Positions 12,841 through 25,784 of a stretch of 64,000 nucleotides of DNA are shown in pieces. The translations under genes and the position numbers were made by a program. This DNA comes from Glebionis coronaria. Its lineage: Eukaryota; Streptophyta; Magnoliopsida; Asterales; Asteraceae. Position 1 is the stretch's first letter; each line of letters begins with the position of its first letter. The stretch covers positions 386,631,307-386,695,306 of the forward strand of contig CM046878.1 of NCBI GenBank assembly GCA_025667525.1, written 5' to 3'. Under the pieces are notes generated by a model. The model worked only from the letters and a program-made list of their open reading frames with translations, was not told where the DNA came from and did no database searches.

Positions 12841-14766
12841 CCTTCAGAAATTTGAAACTTGGATGTCATCCTTGTTCTTTAACTTGTCTTTTTTCAACCT
12901 TGAAGGATATGGAAGAGTTGGTTTAGGTGTAGGTGTTGTAGTGGAAGATTTGTCTTTGATAGCTTCTTCATTGGGAGTTGTGGAAGGTAGAGGAGAAGTA
13001 GGAATAGGTTGAGAAGGTGTGTTTGATTGAATGGGAGCATTTTGAGGTGGTGAAGTAGATGTAGAAGGCTTGTCACATGTAGGAACAAAAGTGGGTGGAA
13101 CAATAGGAGGCTTAGGAGGTGAAGGATCCTTTGTTGACTTTCCACTTCTTGTTGTAATAGCATTAACATTTGCCCTTGGATTTGTTTGTGTGTTAGAAGG
13201 TAAAGCCCATTGTGGTCTTTGATTAAAAAGCATCATAAACTTCTTATTTTATTCTTCATGCATTTCTCTCATTCTTTTCTCATTAGCTTCATGCATTTCT
13301 CTCATTCTTTTCTCATTAGCTTGGAACCTCCTTTCATTCTCTTGATTCATTTTGTGAAGAAGCTCAATTGTGTTATAATCTTGTGGCACATTTCCTTGAA
13401 AACCTTGGGATTGGAAAGGTGGAGGTTGATTGTAAAACCCTTGATTGTTACCTTGAAAGGTATTTCCTTGATTGTTAAAGGTATTTGGTGGTCTATAGTT
13501 ATTCCCTTGGTAAGGTGGTCTTTGACCTTGATTCCTTTGTAACACTTGAGGAGGATTTTGTTGAAGTTGGGTGGGTGGTTGGGGTGGGAATCCCGGTGGA
13601 GTAAGGTAATTTTGGGACTTGTAAGAAAGGTTATTAGGATTGATATTTGGCTTGAAGTGTTCACGATGTTCCTCTTGGTAAGCATAGCATTCCCCTTGAT
13701 AACCTTGCACCTTATCACATTGTTCATAGGAATGGGGACCTGCACAAGTCACACAAGAAAGAGTAATGGCATGCACATCGTTTGAGGAATGATTTCCCAT
13801 AGAAAGCTTCATCAAGTCATTCATCATTGTTTCTTACATCTTTTGAGAATTTTGCATGAATGTTTGACTTTCCTTTTGAGCTTGAGTAAATGCTTGCATG
13901 CATGAAATGAGTTGAGTCTCCAATGGTTTAGAAGTTCCTTCTTGAATAACATGGACTCTTTCATCAAATTGTGTGTTGGTTTGAACCATTGCTTTGGTCT
14001 CAATGATGTCCCAAGCCTCTTGAATGGATTTAAGAAGAATATTCCCTCCCGCGGAAGCATTGAGTGAGTCTTGGTGATGAGGTTTAAGGCCATTGTAGAA
14101 AGTATTGATTTGGCGAACTTCATCCAATCCATGGTTAGGGAATCTCCTCAATAACTCTCTAAACTACTCCCAAGCATCACTAAAGGTTTGGCTAGGTTTT
14201 TGTTGAAAGCCTATAATTAAGTTCCTCAAAGCCGTGGTCTTAGATGGGGGAAAGAACTTGTTCAAAAACTTAGTAGTGAAACCATCCCATGTGGTGATAC
14301 TATCGGGTGGTTGTGTGTCTAACCAATGCTTAGCCGGACCCTCTAGTGAAAATTGCACCAATATCAACTTAATGGCATCATGGGGAACTCCATTGTACTT
14401 AATGGTATTGCAAAGAGCAAGGAATCTCTTAAGGTGAACATCAGGGTTATCATTCTTGTTACCATAGAAAGGTGTGTTTGAAACCAAGTTAATCATAGCC
14501 GTTTTTAGCTCAAATGAATTTCAGGGAATATCGGGTATCTTGATAGCATCGACATATCTGTGAACATTGGATTGCAAACGTTCCATCAAAGAACGAGTAT
14601 CAACTCTAGCCATGGCTTCTTGTTGTGGATGAATCAAAGCATGATTCTCGTGATCGGCTTGATGGACGGTGGTGTTCCTACTCTTTCTCTTTTTCTTCCT
14701 TTTCGGAGGAAGGGGTTGTACACCAATCGGTATTTGTGCAAGCCCGCGAGTGAGCATGCAACTCAA
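12841..14766 (-). pseudogene. gag: Athila gag, several stops (element C)
   Basis: Nucleocapsid/capsid protein of element C in pieces: 14521-14766 (start MLTRG at 14757), 14164-14496 (capsid core, words FSLEGPAKHWLDTQP and FLNKFFPPSKTTALRN), 13834-14151 (RQINTFYNGL), 13249-13827 (zinc knuckle CVTCAGPHSYEQC, spacing CX2CX3HX4C, then a Gln/Asn-rich part) and 12844-13236 (Pro-rich, ending LPYPSRLKKDKLKNKDDIQV). Breaks include stops at 14521-14523, about 14163, about 13835 and about 13246. The part after the zinc knuckle resembles element F more than B. The last part of the 192-codon piece repeats ANEKRMREMHE twice, a short charged helix. Confidence 0.88.
13255..13320 (-). repeat. 33-base tandem repeat in C gag
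   Basis: Two identical 33-base units (13255-13287, 13288-13320). They encode two copies of an 11-residue Glu/Arg/Met-rich segment, so the duplication kept the reading frame. Confidence 0.95.
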
Positions 14767-15515
14767 TACGAGGAATGAGAGAGAAGCTCTCGTGTGACTT
14801 TAAAGAGAAAAGGATTATCCTCTTCGAGTTTCAATATGAAATATCCACAAGAAAATAATAATATACGTATGTACTACATGGGTGCAAGACCGCCAATGAA
14901 GCCTTCCTTCTTAGAATACTCATAAGTGAACGGGGGGTTAGGTGGCGCGAAGCACTTAAGTACCTATTGACCCTTAGATGGAATTTTATAGCACATCGCC
15001 CTTCTATTCACTTAATTTTTCATATTCTTCGAATTGTTGCTTATTGGAAGTATTTATCTATTCTTGCTTTATTTTGTTTGATCGATACACGTGTCAAGGA
15101 CCAGAACGCCCCTCAACACGGTGTATTGCCTTGGCAATACTTATGGAGAATATGTGAATTGGTTGTTCTTATACGTACACGTATTTACTTATAATAATAT
15201 ATGGAAAATATTTTTGTATTTATGAGTTTTTAAGAGAAAATACTATATGTACATAAAAACCGAGAGAATCCAATAATATATATTTTTGGGTGCAATCTCT
15301 TAGGAAAAAGATTGCTTTTTGGATTTTTTAATTTGTTTGGTCAATTCTTTAGGAAAAGAATTGTTTTGTTAATTTTTTAGTTTTTATATATTTTATATTT
15401 TTGATTTTTTTATTGTTTTTTATTTATGATACGTAAAAAATAACGTTCACTAGGTGAACGGATCCCAAAAGCCAATGAAAACCGTCAATCGATAGTCTCT
15501 CGTAAAGTCAAAGAA
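14767..15515 (-). other. 5' leader of element C between primer site and gag
   Basis: No gene. It is AT-rich. Two notable pieces: the stem-loop 15444-15460 (CGTTCAC / GTGAACG, 3-base loop) about 56 bases after the primer site, and at 14940-14960 a GC-rich block (CTTAAGTGCTTCGCGCC on the sense strand) that recurs in the leader of element H at 52426-52446. Confidence 0.7.
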
Positions 15516-15530
15516 CCGGCAGCGGCGCCA
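15516..15530 (-). promoter_or_regulatory. Primer binding site, element C
   Basis: The minus strand reads TGGCGCCGCTGCCGG two bases after the 5' LTR end. It is complementary, with one mismatch, to the 3' end of plant tRNA-Asp, the usual Athila primer. Confidence 0.88.
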
Positions 15531-15532
15531 TT

Positions 15533-18500
15533 TGAAATTTGTATAGTTGAAGTTCGTTTTTCTCAGTTCTTAACAAATTGAAAGTCCTAACAAGATCGAG
15601 TTTTTAATTGTTTTTGGTTGGTAAAATATTTGGATATTCTATAGCTAATTCAAACAAAGCCTTGCTAAAATGAAAAATACAATCTACTTATACGTAAAAC
15701 AAAGTGCACAAACCAAGTTTTTATTCAATTAAAATGCTAAAATGTAAATTCTACAAAATATAAGGACTGAAAATGTAAATTCTATGAAATATAAATGCCA
15801 AAAATACAAAGTCAAAAAGTCCAGGGACTAATTATGCTAAAACAGTTAACTATATGGACTAAAAGTGAAAATTATCCAAACAAAGTAACTAAATTTAACT
15901 AACTTGAGAACTGAATAACCACTTTTTAACAACTTTGAAAATACAAGGACTTCACTTTTGAAAACCCTAATTAGTTGAAAGATTAGCCTGAATTAGAAAC
16001 TATTTAAAACTAAAAGGAATTAACTGCAATTTCCAAGAGTTATTTAACAAAAACGGGTTCAAGACTAAAATAAGCTCGTTTGAGCTCGTTTCTTGACAAA
16101 ATAAGCTCAAACCACTTCCAAAAGACTTAAAATCAAAATTAAGCTAGACCTTTCTGAGGAATTAAGCTAAAACTGGCTAGAACTCTTATAAGAAAATCCA
16201 CATAAGCTCAAAATAAGCTAACTGATAAGCTACACATGCACTACTTGATTTTATTAAAGAAACTTGTTAAACAGCTCAAAAGAAGAATGGGAAATCTAGT
16301 TTCAAAGAAAATGGTCCAGTAATAAGCTCTAAGTTTGAAAATAAGCTAAAATGAGCTTATGTTGACTTTTGTTGACCAGATTTTTCAAAAAGCTCAAATT
16401 CTCAAAACCTACTCAGGAACACTTTCTAAATGGAAATGTGAAAGTAAATTAAGAGATTTCTGAAGTGGAAAAGGAGATATGAGAAATCAGTCCATGTTTT
16501 ATCACAGGGAATTGCAATTGCTCAAGTGCTTAATAAAGTGCTTATTACTCACTCAAAACTAGATACTGTATAATCTCCTTCTACACACTAAAACTTCATA
16601 TATTGAGTGATGATTAAAAGCTAGTTTCAAAGGATTTCATTAAGAAATAAAGATTTGCCAAGCAATTGAAAATCACTACTTTCTGAAAATTTTCTTAACA
16701 AAGACTGACCCAAACTTTTTTGTATACCAATTGCCTTTTTGACTAAAACCTTGACTAGAAAATGACTGAAATGTTTATGCTATGACTAGATGACTTGTAA
16801 TGAACCAATATTTGCCAAAAACTAACACTTAAAAAACAACTATAAAGCTAATCCCAAACACTACTTATCTGAACAATAACAAACTTTTATGAAGAAATTT
16901 TAGGCAATTGGCTAAGCTGAGTGAAAAGCAATATCAGAACAAGTTTGTTAGCTAGAATGAAGTGCAAATGAACTAGTTACAAACAGTTAAACCAACAAGA
17001 ACTCAAAATGATCTAATAAGCAGAAATGACTGATTAATGCTGAAAACAGGACAAGTATAAGACTAATAAGCAAGTATTAAGCTACAATAAAGCTACTCAA
17101 ACACTGAAATCAGATCAAAGACAAGCTAAACACACTTTATCATGCAGACAATCAAGGATTAACTTGGAATTAAGCATGCAAACAACAATTAAGTGGAACA
17201 AGAACTAAGGACTTGAAACCTTTTAGCTTAGGCCTCCATTGGGGAGTAGAGAAGCGCTGAGCTTTCTAAGCTAGTGCTAACCACCACCTTAGCACTAGAA
17301 TACACCAAACTTCTACTAATAAACAGCTACCATCACCATAATCTCCATTAATGAACTAGAAATCTTCAAAATCAACTAGAACTGCAACTGAATGAACTGA
17401 ACAGGATCAACAGCTACAATCTTCTTAATCAGCTAATCATGATCAAGTGGTGATCATAACTAACTAGAACAGCAACATAGTAACAATGATGCAGGGTATG
17501 AACAGTAGAATAGCAGTGAAGAATTTGGAGGGAAAATTGAACTTTTATTGATTATGGATGAAAAGTGTTACAAGATTAGTTACAACTACCTAACAGACTC
17601 TCAAAAGGTTGTCAAGCTTTTGAGAGTTGTTAACTACAACTATGAACTGAATTAAGAGAGAGAGCTAAAATTCTAGTGTGTGTGTTTTCACACTAGCTAC
17701 ATTACAGAAATGAAGGCTAATCTAGGGTATGAAGCCTAATCTAGGGTATTTATAGAATGCAGATGTGAAGTAGTTGGGGATTGTGACGTGTCAGAACCAA
17801 TCAAAAGCTTCCACGTGGACAATTCTGCTTAACTGAATTTTGCAGGTGAAGAACAATTTTGGGTATTTTTGATTGAGATGATTTATTGTTAATTGAGTTT
17901 TATGGTTGTATTCCTCTCTAAAAAACGATCACTTTTGATGTTTATATCATCTTCTGAAACGCATCCTAGCTCAAACCCGATCCTGGCAAATTTATTGAAG
18001 AAGATGAACACGTGGCAGATTCTTATTGGGTAAGATATTGTCACACAGATCATTATCCAAGTTGGATAAAACTGATTATTGCTATTGGTGGAGAAGGCGT
18101 GTTTCTATTGGTGGAGAAGGTGTGAGTGCACAGCACTGTTGGGATACGACCATTTAATGCCAAATGAAGTTAGTGGCCAGGTGTCACTGATGTGGCAATC
18201 CATGTTTATTGTTTCCTTGCTTCCCATTGGCTGATATTAGTTCACACGGATCAAGGACATATAACTTCCAACAAATGGCAGAATTAACCCCTTAACTTTG
18301 GCAGTTTGAACTTTTGAGCTATATTCTTCATTTCTTTGACAATTTCAGTCCTTCAACTTGCATTTTTAAACATTTAAGTCCTTTGACTTGATTGACTTGA
18401 GAGTTGACCAGATTTGACTTTGATCTTGACTTTGACAAATTTACACTTTTGGTCCTTCAACTTTGGCAGATTGACAAGATAGGTCCTTTGTCTTCAAAGT

Positions 18501-18704
18501 CTTGTCACTTTTGATCCTTCTTTGTCTTTTTCATCCAATTTAATTGATTTTCCTTTGTTTGCTTGAAAATGTATCCTTCTTACCTATTTGCACACAAACA
18601 CAAAACATACCACATAATTCCGCTTTATAACACAAAGTTTAGGTATTTTTCTTGTGTTTTAGGGTGATTTGTTGATAAATTGATATGAGTTTTTGCTCAT
18701 ATCA
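15533..18704 (-). repeat. 5' LTR of element C
   Basis: Partner of 3803-6942. TATAAATA on the minus strand is at 17747-17754. Just downstream of it this copy has a 19-base tandem duplication (GAAGSCTAATCTAGGGTAT, about 17712-17750) missing from the 3' LTR, and a second short duplication of CTATTGGTGGAGAAGG at about 18083-18120. Both arose after insertion. Confidence 0.95.
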
Positions 18705-19647
18705 GATCTATTTATCCTCATACCTTGCTAGGGTCTTTTCGGATAGACTTCTCCATGATCTTTAGGGGAGTATTTGCTTTTCGTCGTGTGTCTCGATCCT
18801 TCATATTGATTTTTGAAAAATGATTCTTCACATCACTTTTGGATCTTTAGCAACAAAATGTAGCCCTCATGCCTTGTTAGGGCCTTTTCGGACTCGCCAA
18901 TCTTCGCATCCCGCTTCAATAAGTTATGCCTTGGCTATGAACTCTAATTAATACCAAGCAACATTTAAACGATCTTGTGCTAGAAGCTAAGTAACTTTTC
19001 AAACCGTACAACCTTATTTATTACAGATAAATTTATTAGCAAGCGATGGGAGAATAGGCTTATAATCAACTCACATAAATTCATGAAAGAATACCAAATT
19101 TATAATTAACTCTATCATCTCTCGTTCTCCACAGTTTAAAATCTCAAGGAATGAGACTCGTGGATGCTTATTTGGGTTTTCGAGTCATCTATAGGATCTT
19201 GCAAATTCTTATACTTTTTCAAGTTTAGAAATTGCATTTTAAATTTCCCTTGATAAACGACTCTCTAGGATCAATTATAGGAACTTGTGAAAAGTTCTTG
19301 TTCTTAACCCGTGATAGTTAAGACCTTCGCATTTTAAAGTTCCCTACATAAAAGCCTAGCAAAACTTGACTTAAACACGTTAAGGATACTAGCTAGAGTA
19401 AACTTAGATAAGTAAACTCGGGTTGAGTCAAAATATTCACGACTTTGAAAAATTTAAAACTACTTTATGAAACTTTATTTTAGCAAGGAAAGAAAATAAC
19501 CATAACAAAGGAAAAGACAAATATACAACTGGGCCAAAATAGATTAAAAATGAAAAATGTCGAAAAATCAAATTTTCTGGTTAAAATGAGGACAAATTCA
19601 TGGAAAATACCACTTACTTCGATAGAAGTCCCCCCTACACTTGATAT

Positions 19648-19667
19648 AAACATTGTCCTCAATGTTT
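19648..19667 (-). promoter_or_regulatory. Conserved 3' stem-loop, element B
   Basis: AAACATTG-TCCT-CAATGTTT with perfect arms, between two AAGTGTAGGGG complements (19632-19642 and 19687-19697). Confidence 0.75.
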
Positions 19668-19987
19668 AAGCATGTGGGAGTAAACTCCCCTACACTTATG
19701 AAATTGTGAACTTTGTTTAAATCTTGCTAAGGAAAGGACAACTATAGTGATTTCAATGTGAACATATAAGATATGAAATATTGAATCACGATAGTTTAGG
19801 ATAGAACCGGGAAGACGGGATCACGGTTCGTCAAAAGTCATCGAGAATGGATCTTTGAAGCTTTAATCCCTACACAGAAGAAGAAACAAGACAACAAACA
19901 CATACGGGGCTCCCCCTACACTTATTATGAAAACGGTAAAGGATAGATCAACGGGTTGCCTCCCGAGAAGCGCTTGTTTTTGTTAAC

Positions 19988-20007
19988 CGAGTCACGAGCC
20001 TGACTCG
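19988..20007 (-). promoter_or_regulatory. CGAGTC-N8-GACTCG inverted repeat after pol, element B
   Basis: Six-base perfect arms, 8-base loop, just after the pol stop at 20016-20018. The same position and loop size occur at 33755-33774, 41807-41826 and 60994-61013, and with one arm change at 8967-8986. Confidence 0.6.
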
Positions 20008-20015
20008 ACCCAAAA

Positions 20016-23000
20016 CTAGTTCATGGGAAACGTGGTGAGGGATGGAATCATCTCATGAGAGATGTCCTCACCAAAGTACAACTTCAAGCGCTGTCCATTA
20101 ACCTTAAAATTTGGCCCATTTGGCTGGAAAGCTCAATGGTGCCATAGGGAAAGACTTTGGCGACGGTGAATGGACCAGACCAGCGGCTCTTCAACTTGCC
20201 CGAGAAGATCTTCAACCGAGAGTTAAAAAGTAAGACTTGATCACCAACGTGGAACTCTCGGTTCTTAATCCTTGCATCATGGATGATCTTGGTCTTCTCC
20301 TTGTAGATCAGTGAGTTCTCGTAAGCTTCATTCCTCAGTTCATTAAGCTCGTTTAGTTGAATCTTCCGAAGATCACCGGCTTTGTTGATGTCGAAGTTAG
20401 CCCACTTCAAGGCCCAGTATGCCTTATGTTCCATCTCAATAGGGAGGTGGCATGCTTTCCCCTACACAAGACGATAAGGTGTACAACCGATCGGCGTCTT
20501 ATAGGCGGTACGAAAAGCCCACAAAGCATCATCTAACTTATCGGCCCACGAGGTACGATGCTCTCCCACAGTACGTTCCAGAATTCGCTTCAATCCACGG
20601 TTAGAAATCTCAGCTTGACCATTGGTTTGGGGATGATAAGCGGTGGAAAGACGGTGATTAACACCGTACTTAGCCATGACTCTTGCGAACTGATCATTGC
20701 AAAAATGAGTCCTGCGGTCACTGATTATAGCACGAGGAACACTGAATCAAGCAAAAAGTTGCTTCAAAAAGTTCACAACCACCCTCGCATCGTTCGTAGG
20801 GAGAGCCTTAGCTTCAACCCATTTAGAAACGTAGTCAACGGCTACGAGGATGTACTTGTTCCCTTTAGATGATGGAAATGGCCCCATAAAGTCGATGCCC
20901 CATACATCAAAGATTTCACATTCTTGTATGAAATTTTAAGGCATCTCATCTTTATGTGTGATCTTGCCTTGTCTTTGGCAAGCATCACAATGTTTAACCA
21001 TTTCGTGAGCGTCACGATAAATGGTGGGCCAATAAAATCCAAAGTCGAATACTTTCTTCGCGGTGTAATTGGGACCAAAGTGACCACCGATGGGTCCTTT
21101 ATGGCAAGCATCAAGGATTTGTACCGCTGTCGGCCCATCAACACATCGACGAATGATAAGATCCGCACATTGTTTGAAGAGGTAAGGGTCGTCCCAGAAA
21201 TAATGTTCAATATCTTTAAAGAAATTTTTCTTTTGTTAGGACGTTAACCCTTCCTTGAGAATTCCACCCGCTAAGTAGTTTGCAATGTCCGCAAACCACG
21301 GGGTGTCATCAAGATTGGAGTTGATATACATTAAGGCCTCAAGGGGAAAAGAGTCCTTAATCTCTTGATTCGGATGATCCCCTTGATAAGGATCCTCAAG
21401 TCTACTTAGATGATCCGCGGCTAGGTTTTCGGCTCCCTTCTTGTCACGAATTTCAATGTTGAATTTTTGAGGGAGCAAAACCCAACGAAGAAGTCTTGGC
21501 TTAGAATCTTGCTTAGTCAACAAGTACTTCAACGCGGAATAATCAGTGTACACGATGGTGGTAGAAAGGACAAGATAGGGGCGGAACTTTTCAAAAGCAT
21601 ATACTACAGCTAAAAGTTCTTTTTCGGTAGTGATATAATGCAATTGAGCCCCCGTCATTGTCTTGCTAGCATAATGGATTGGTTGGAAGTGTTTGTTCAC
21701 TCTTTGGCCCAAAACCGCTCCAATAGCAAAATCGCTAGCATCACACATCAATTCAAAAGGTAACTCCCAATTAGGGGTAACCAAGACCGGTGCCTTAGTT
21801 AGCTTATCCTTAAGAAGATTAAAGGATTCAAGACACTCTTTGGAAAAGATGAAAGGAGTATCTTTTTCCAAGAGGTGGGTCATCGGGCGAGCGATTTTAA
21901 AAAAATCTTGGATGAATCGACGATAGAAGCCCGCATGACCAAGGAAACTTCTCACACCCTTCACGGTTGAAGGTGGAGGTAATTTGGCTATGACATCCAC
22001 TTTAGCACGGTCAACTTCAAGACCGGCTTTAGAGATTTTATGTCCAAGCACAATGCCTTCTTTTACCATGAAATGGCATTTTTCCCAATTTAGAACAAGG
22101 CGAGTGTCTTCACACCGCTTAAGCATGCATTCCAAATCGGCAAGGCAATGAGAGAAAGAATCACCATAGACCGAGAAATCATCCAAGAACACTTCCATAG
22201 TTTCTTCAACCATGTCATGGAATATAGCCATCATACACTTTTGAAATGTCCCAGGAGCATTGCATAAGCCGAAAGGCATTATTTTATAAGCAAATGTTCC
22301 GTAAGGACAAGTGAATGTGGTTTTCTCTTGGTCTTTGGGATCGATGGGAATTTGAAAATACCCGGAGAAACCGTCTAAAAAGCAGTAATAGTCATTACCC
22401 GCTAGACGTTCAAGCATTTGGTCCATGAAAGGGAGGGTAAAATGATCCTTTCTCGTAGCATCATTGAGGTTGCGATATTCTATACAAACTCTCCACCCTG
22501 TAACGAGACGAGTAGGAATCAACTCGTTGTTTTCATTGGGCACAACGGTGATTCCGCCTTTCTTAGGCACACAATGGACGGGACTAACCCATGGTGAATC
22601 CGAGATAGGATAGATCATTCCCGCATCAAGAAGTTTTATAACCTCTTTTTGATTACGTCATGGAGCTTAGGATTCACCCTTCGTTGGCTTTGAATAGTGG
22701 GTTTAAAGTCGTCTTCCATGAGAATTTTATGTGTGCAAAAGTGAGGATCAATTCCACGAATATCGAAGATTTTCCAAGCAATCGCTTTCTTGTGATTCTT
22801 TAGCACAGCGATAAGTCGGGATTTTTCTTCTTCTTTCAAGTCATTAGCAATGATGACGGGTGACTTCTTGTTGTCTTCAAGGTAAACGTACTCGAGATGA
22901 GACGGTAGGTCCTTAAGCTCTAAATCCGGAGGATTTTCGATGGAAGGCGTAGTCAAATTTGGTTCATCGATAGAGATATCCTTAGGAGATGGTGGAGAAA

Positions 23001-23046
23001 TATGGTCCTCATTGAGAAGTTTCTCAATGGTACGAATGTCTTCATC
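20016..23046 (-). pseudogene. pol: Athila pol, broken (element B)
   Basis: Linker, RT, RNase H and integrase of B, similar in wording to C. The linker/RT start is at 22636-22956; a 1-base loss near 22640 shifts the frame (VIKKRL then stop). RT and most of RNase H are open at 21236-22618 (460 codons: FLDGFSG, VFLDDFSVYG in place of VFMDD, CDASDFAIG, YTDYSAL with Tyr where C has His). After a TAA at 21236-21238 the integrase carries more stops, for example Gln to TAA near 20936, a TGA near 20746, and a TAG near 20462 in [10 protein letters not shown], plus a frame change near 20120. The DDE region can still be recognised (20462-20677 covers [11 protein letters not shown]). It is inactive. As a family member it is the best match in this window for supplying enzymes to F and G. 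Confidence 0.88.
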
Positions 23047-25554
23047 CTAATTGGAGGGAGAATCGTCATATTGCAAGTCCACATCTCCCAAAGTTGCTTC
23101 AAATTCTTTCAAGATGAAATCACTTTCTCCAAATGGAGTTAGTGATGGAGCAATAGAGGTAACGGTCTCAACAATGGGAAGAGAAGAAGAACCACTTTTA
23201 CAAGCGTCTTTGAAATGTTCTTCACAAGCCTCATCAAGAACGTTAATGAAGTTAACGCTCTCGTTTTCAGAAGGCTGCTTAGAAAGTTTACCCATGTTGA
23301 AGACGATTTTCTTGTCACCAACTCTCATGATTAATTAGCCAGCGGCTACATCAATGAGAGTGTGACCGGTCCTCAAGAATGGACGTCCAACGATTAATGG
23401 AACACGGGGATCCATCTCGTAGTCAACGACAACAAAATCCGCCGGAAAGGTGAATTTTTCGACACCAACGAAGACGTCTTCGGTTATCCCCACTGGATAA
23501 GAAACCGTACGGTTAGCTAATTCCAAGGTCATTCGTGTGGGGACTAGATCGGGTTGAGACAATTGTTTCCTAACGCTTAAAGGCATTAAGTTTATACTAG
23601 CACCTAGATCGGCTAGGGCCATACAATTCTCTACCCCAGGGAAGTTGCAAGGAATCAAGAAACGACCCAGATCACCAAGTTTGGTTGGTAATTTCCTTAA
23701 GAGCACTGCAGAGCAATTCTCATTAAGTTGGGTCTGAGCAATATCGAGAAGTTTCTCCTTATCACTGAGAAGATCTTTAAACATTTTAGCATATTTCGGC
23801 ATGTGAGCGAGAGCCTCAGCAAAGGAGATATTGAAATTCAGTTGTTGAAACATTTTAAGAAAGTTAGAAACCTGAATATCATCCTTGTTCTTCAATTTCT
23901 CTTTCCTCAACCTCGAAGGATAAGGTATATTGGGTTGAGATGAAGGATTTAGAATGGAATTCTCACTTACATCCTTGGGTGGTGGAGGGGTGGAAGTAGA
24001 AGGTGGAGGAATTGGAGAAGGAGACTCGTTTTCCTTTGTCACAATCACCGGTGTAGGTGTAGGAAGCTCGGGTTCCTTTAAATCTTTTCCACTGCGAGTG
24101 GTGATTGCTTTCATCTCCCCTCTTGGATTAGCAACGGTGTTACTCGGAAGAGAACCCGATCTAGAGGCTTGATTACTTGGGAAGAAACTAGCCATCATGT
24201 TCCTTAAGTCATTCGTTTGACTTGCCAAAGTGTTTCACATATCTGCTCGAAGATCGTTTCCTTGTTTCACCATATCTGCTTTCAAGTTGAGCATTTCCCG
24301 CTGAAGATTTTGCACTATCGCATCATTAGTCCTCATGTAAGTTTCAACGTCTTGATGTAATGTGGTGGGTTGGTTGGGAGGGGGAGCATGGTAGGCGGGT
24401 GGTTGATAAGCAGGTTGTTGGTAACCTTGGTTGTTTCTTTGAGGTGGATATGGGTTTCTTTGGTCTTGAAATTGATTTGGAGCACGAAGTTGGTTTTGAT
24501 TGTTGCGAGTGAGGTTGTTTGGGTTTTGAGGTGGGAAACCGGGTGGTGAAAGAAAGTTGTTTGAGCGATAGCTGAGCAAATTACGGTCACCTTGAGGACG
24601 TGCTTGATAGCCTCCTGTAGAATAGGTACCGTTGGGGGCATACACATTTTCCGGATTGTCATGAGTCGAAGGACAATCGGTGTATGAGTGAGATCCCCCG
24701 CATATTTCACATGATTGAGTCAAAGAACTAGCTTGGGCAGTGATAGCTTTGGTATTGTTGGCGGCTTGGAGAGCAAGTGATTCAACAAGCGAAGTAAGCT
24801 TATCAATTCTCTTGTCGCTCTCATTAGTGCTAGCACTAGCCACATTGGTCCGAACACTCTTGGTTTGCACTCTAGACTTGTTCTCAATAATATCCCAAGC
24901 GGCATTAGCAAACTTAACCAAAATGTTACCTTCCGAGGCACTATTTAGTGAATCTTGGTCATTCATGCTTAAACCATTGTAAAAAGTATTGATTTGATGT
25001 ACTTTTGTTAAACCATGTTGTGGACACTTTCTTAAAAGTTCCTTAAAACGATTCCAAGATTCACTAAATGTCTCACCGTACTTTTGTTCAAAGGTAATTA
25101 TTTCATTTCGCAAAGCGGTAGTACGTGAGGGTGGGAAAAAGTAGTTGATGAATTTGGTCTCTAAATCCGTCCACGTAAGAATACTTTGTGGCGGTTCCTT
25201 ATCAAGCCAATGCCGGGCTTGTCCCTCTAAGGAGAAAGGAAAAAGTTGCAAGCGAATTACCTCTTGTGAAACCCCATTAAACTTAACTGTATTAGTTAGT
25301 TGAAGAAACCTTTTTATATGGTCGTGAGGATCATCAATTGAACGCCCCAAGAAGGGTTGAGCAGAGACCATTTGAATGAAGCCGGATATAAGCTCGAAGT
25401 TATTGGCTCCAATCTCGGGTATGACAATAGCATCGGTGTTGCCCTCTACGTGCGATTGCAAAAGCTCGATCATTGGTTGATTGTCCATGGTGACAATAGG
25501 TTGAGTAATGACATCGGCTTGAGCTAATTTCTTCTTACGAGCACGAGTACGCAT
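23047..25554 (-). pseudogene. gag: Athila gag-protease, three in-frame stops (element B)
   Basis: Read from the ATG at 25552-25554 (MRTRARKKK); a GTG just upstream is not needed. The frame is otherwise continuous but stopped by TGA at 24235-24237, TAA at 23332-23334 and TAG at 23044-23046. The capsid part has FSLEGQARHWLDKEPP, FFPPSRTTALRNEI and KVHQINTFYNGLS; the zinc knuckle is CEICGGSHSYTDC; a Gln/Asn/Pro-rich region is followed by NIPYPSRLRKEKLKNKDD and the protease ([20 protein letters not shown]). The first stop lies between gag and protease, but the relatives F and G have a sense codon there, so I treat it as decay, not programmed readthrough. Confidence 0.88.
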
Positions 25555-25767
25555 GCACACCTACAAAAGGAACGAAAAAATAGACAAGAGATATTTTTGG
25601 TTTTTTATGTTTTTCTATTTTTTTCTTTTTTTCTTTTTTTTTGTTTGAAATTTTTTTTATTTTTTATGGATTTTTGAAAATTTTAAAGCAAGGAAAATAA
25701 CGTTCAAAGATGAACGGATCCCAAAATCCAACGCGTCTCTCACAAACGTTAATCTTACCGAAAAGAG
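25555..25767 (-). other. 5' leader of element B
   Basis: Short noncoding leader. It contains the stem-loop CGTTCA-AAGA-TGAACG (25701-25716), 51 bases after the primer site, a T-rich stretch on the sense strand, and TTTTGTAG|GTGTGC just before the gag ATG, which resembles a 3' splice site and is shared with F and G. Confidence 0.65.
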
Positions 25768-25782
25768 CCGGCAGCGGCGCCA
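25768..25782 (-). promoter_or_regulatory. Primer binding site, element B
   Basis: TGGCGCCGCTGCCGG on the minus strand, two bases from the 5' LTR end; tRNA-Asp type with one mismatch. Confidence 0.88.
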
Positions 25783-25784
25783 TT

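Larger units (their letters stand above)
18710..20015 (-). other. Proximal 3' noncoding region of element B
   Basis: No gene. It continues from 3797 across the C insertion. It holds the two related phrases CCTTGCTAGGGTCTTTTCGG (18725) and CCTTGTTAGGGCCTTTTCGG (18873), the stem-loop 19648-19667, three internal tract-like motifs (complements at 19632-19642, 19687-19697, 19913-19923), the inverted repeat 19988-20007 and the nearby GGTTGCCTCCCGAGAAGCGC block. F and G carry the same order. Confidence 0.78.

Noticed and set aside
24229..24237. Programmed stop-codon readthrough between gag and protease in B
   Set aside because: F and G have a sense codon at the equivalent place and B has several other stops, so decay is the simpler view.
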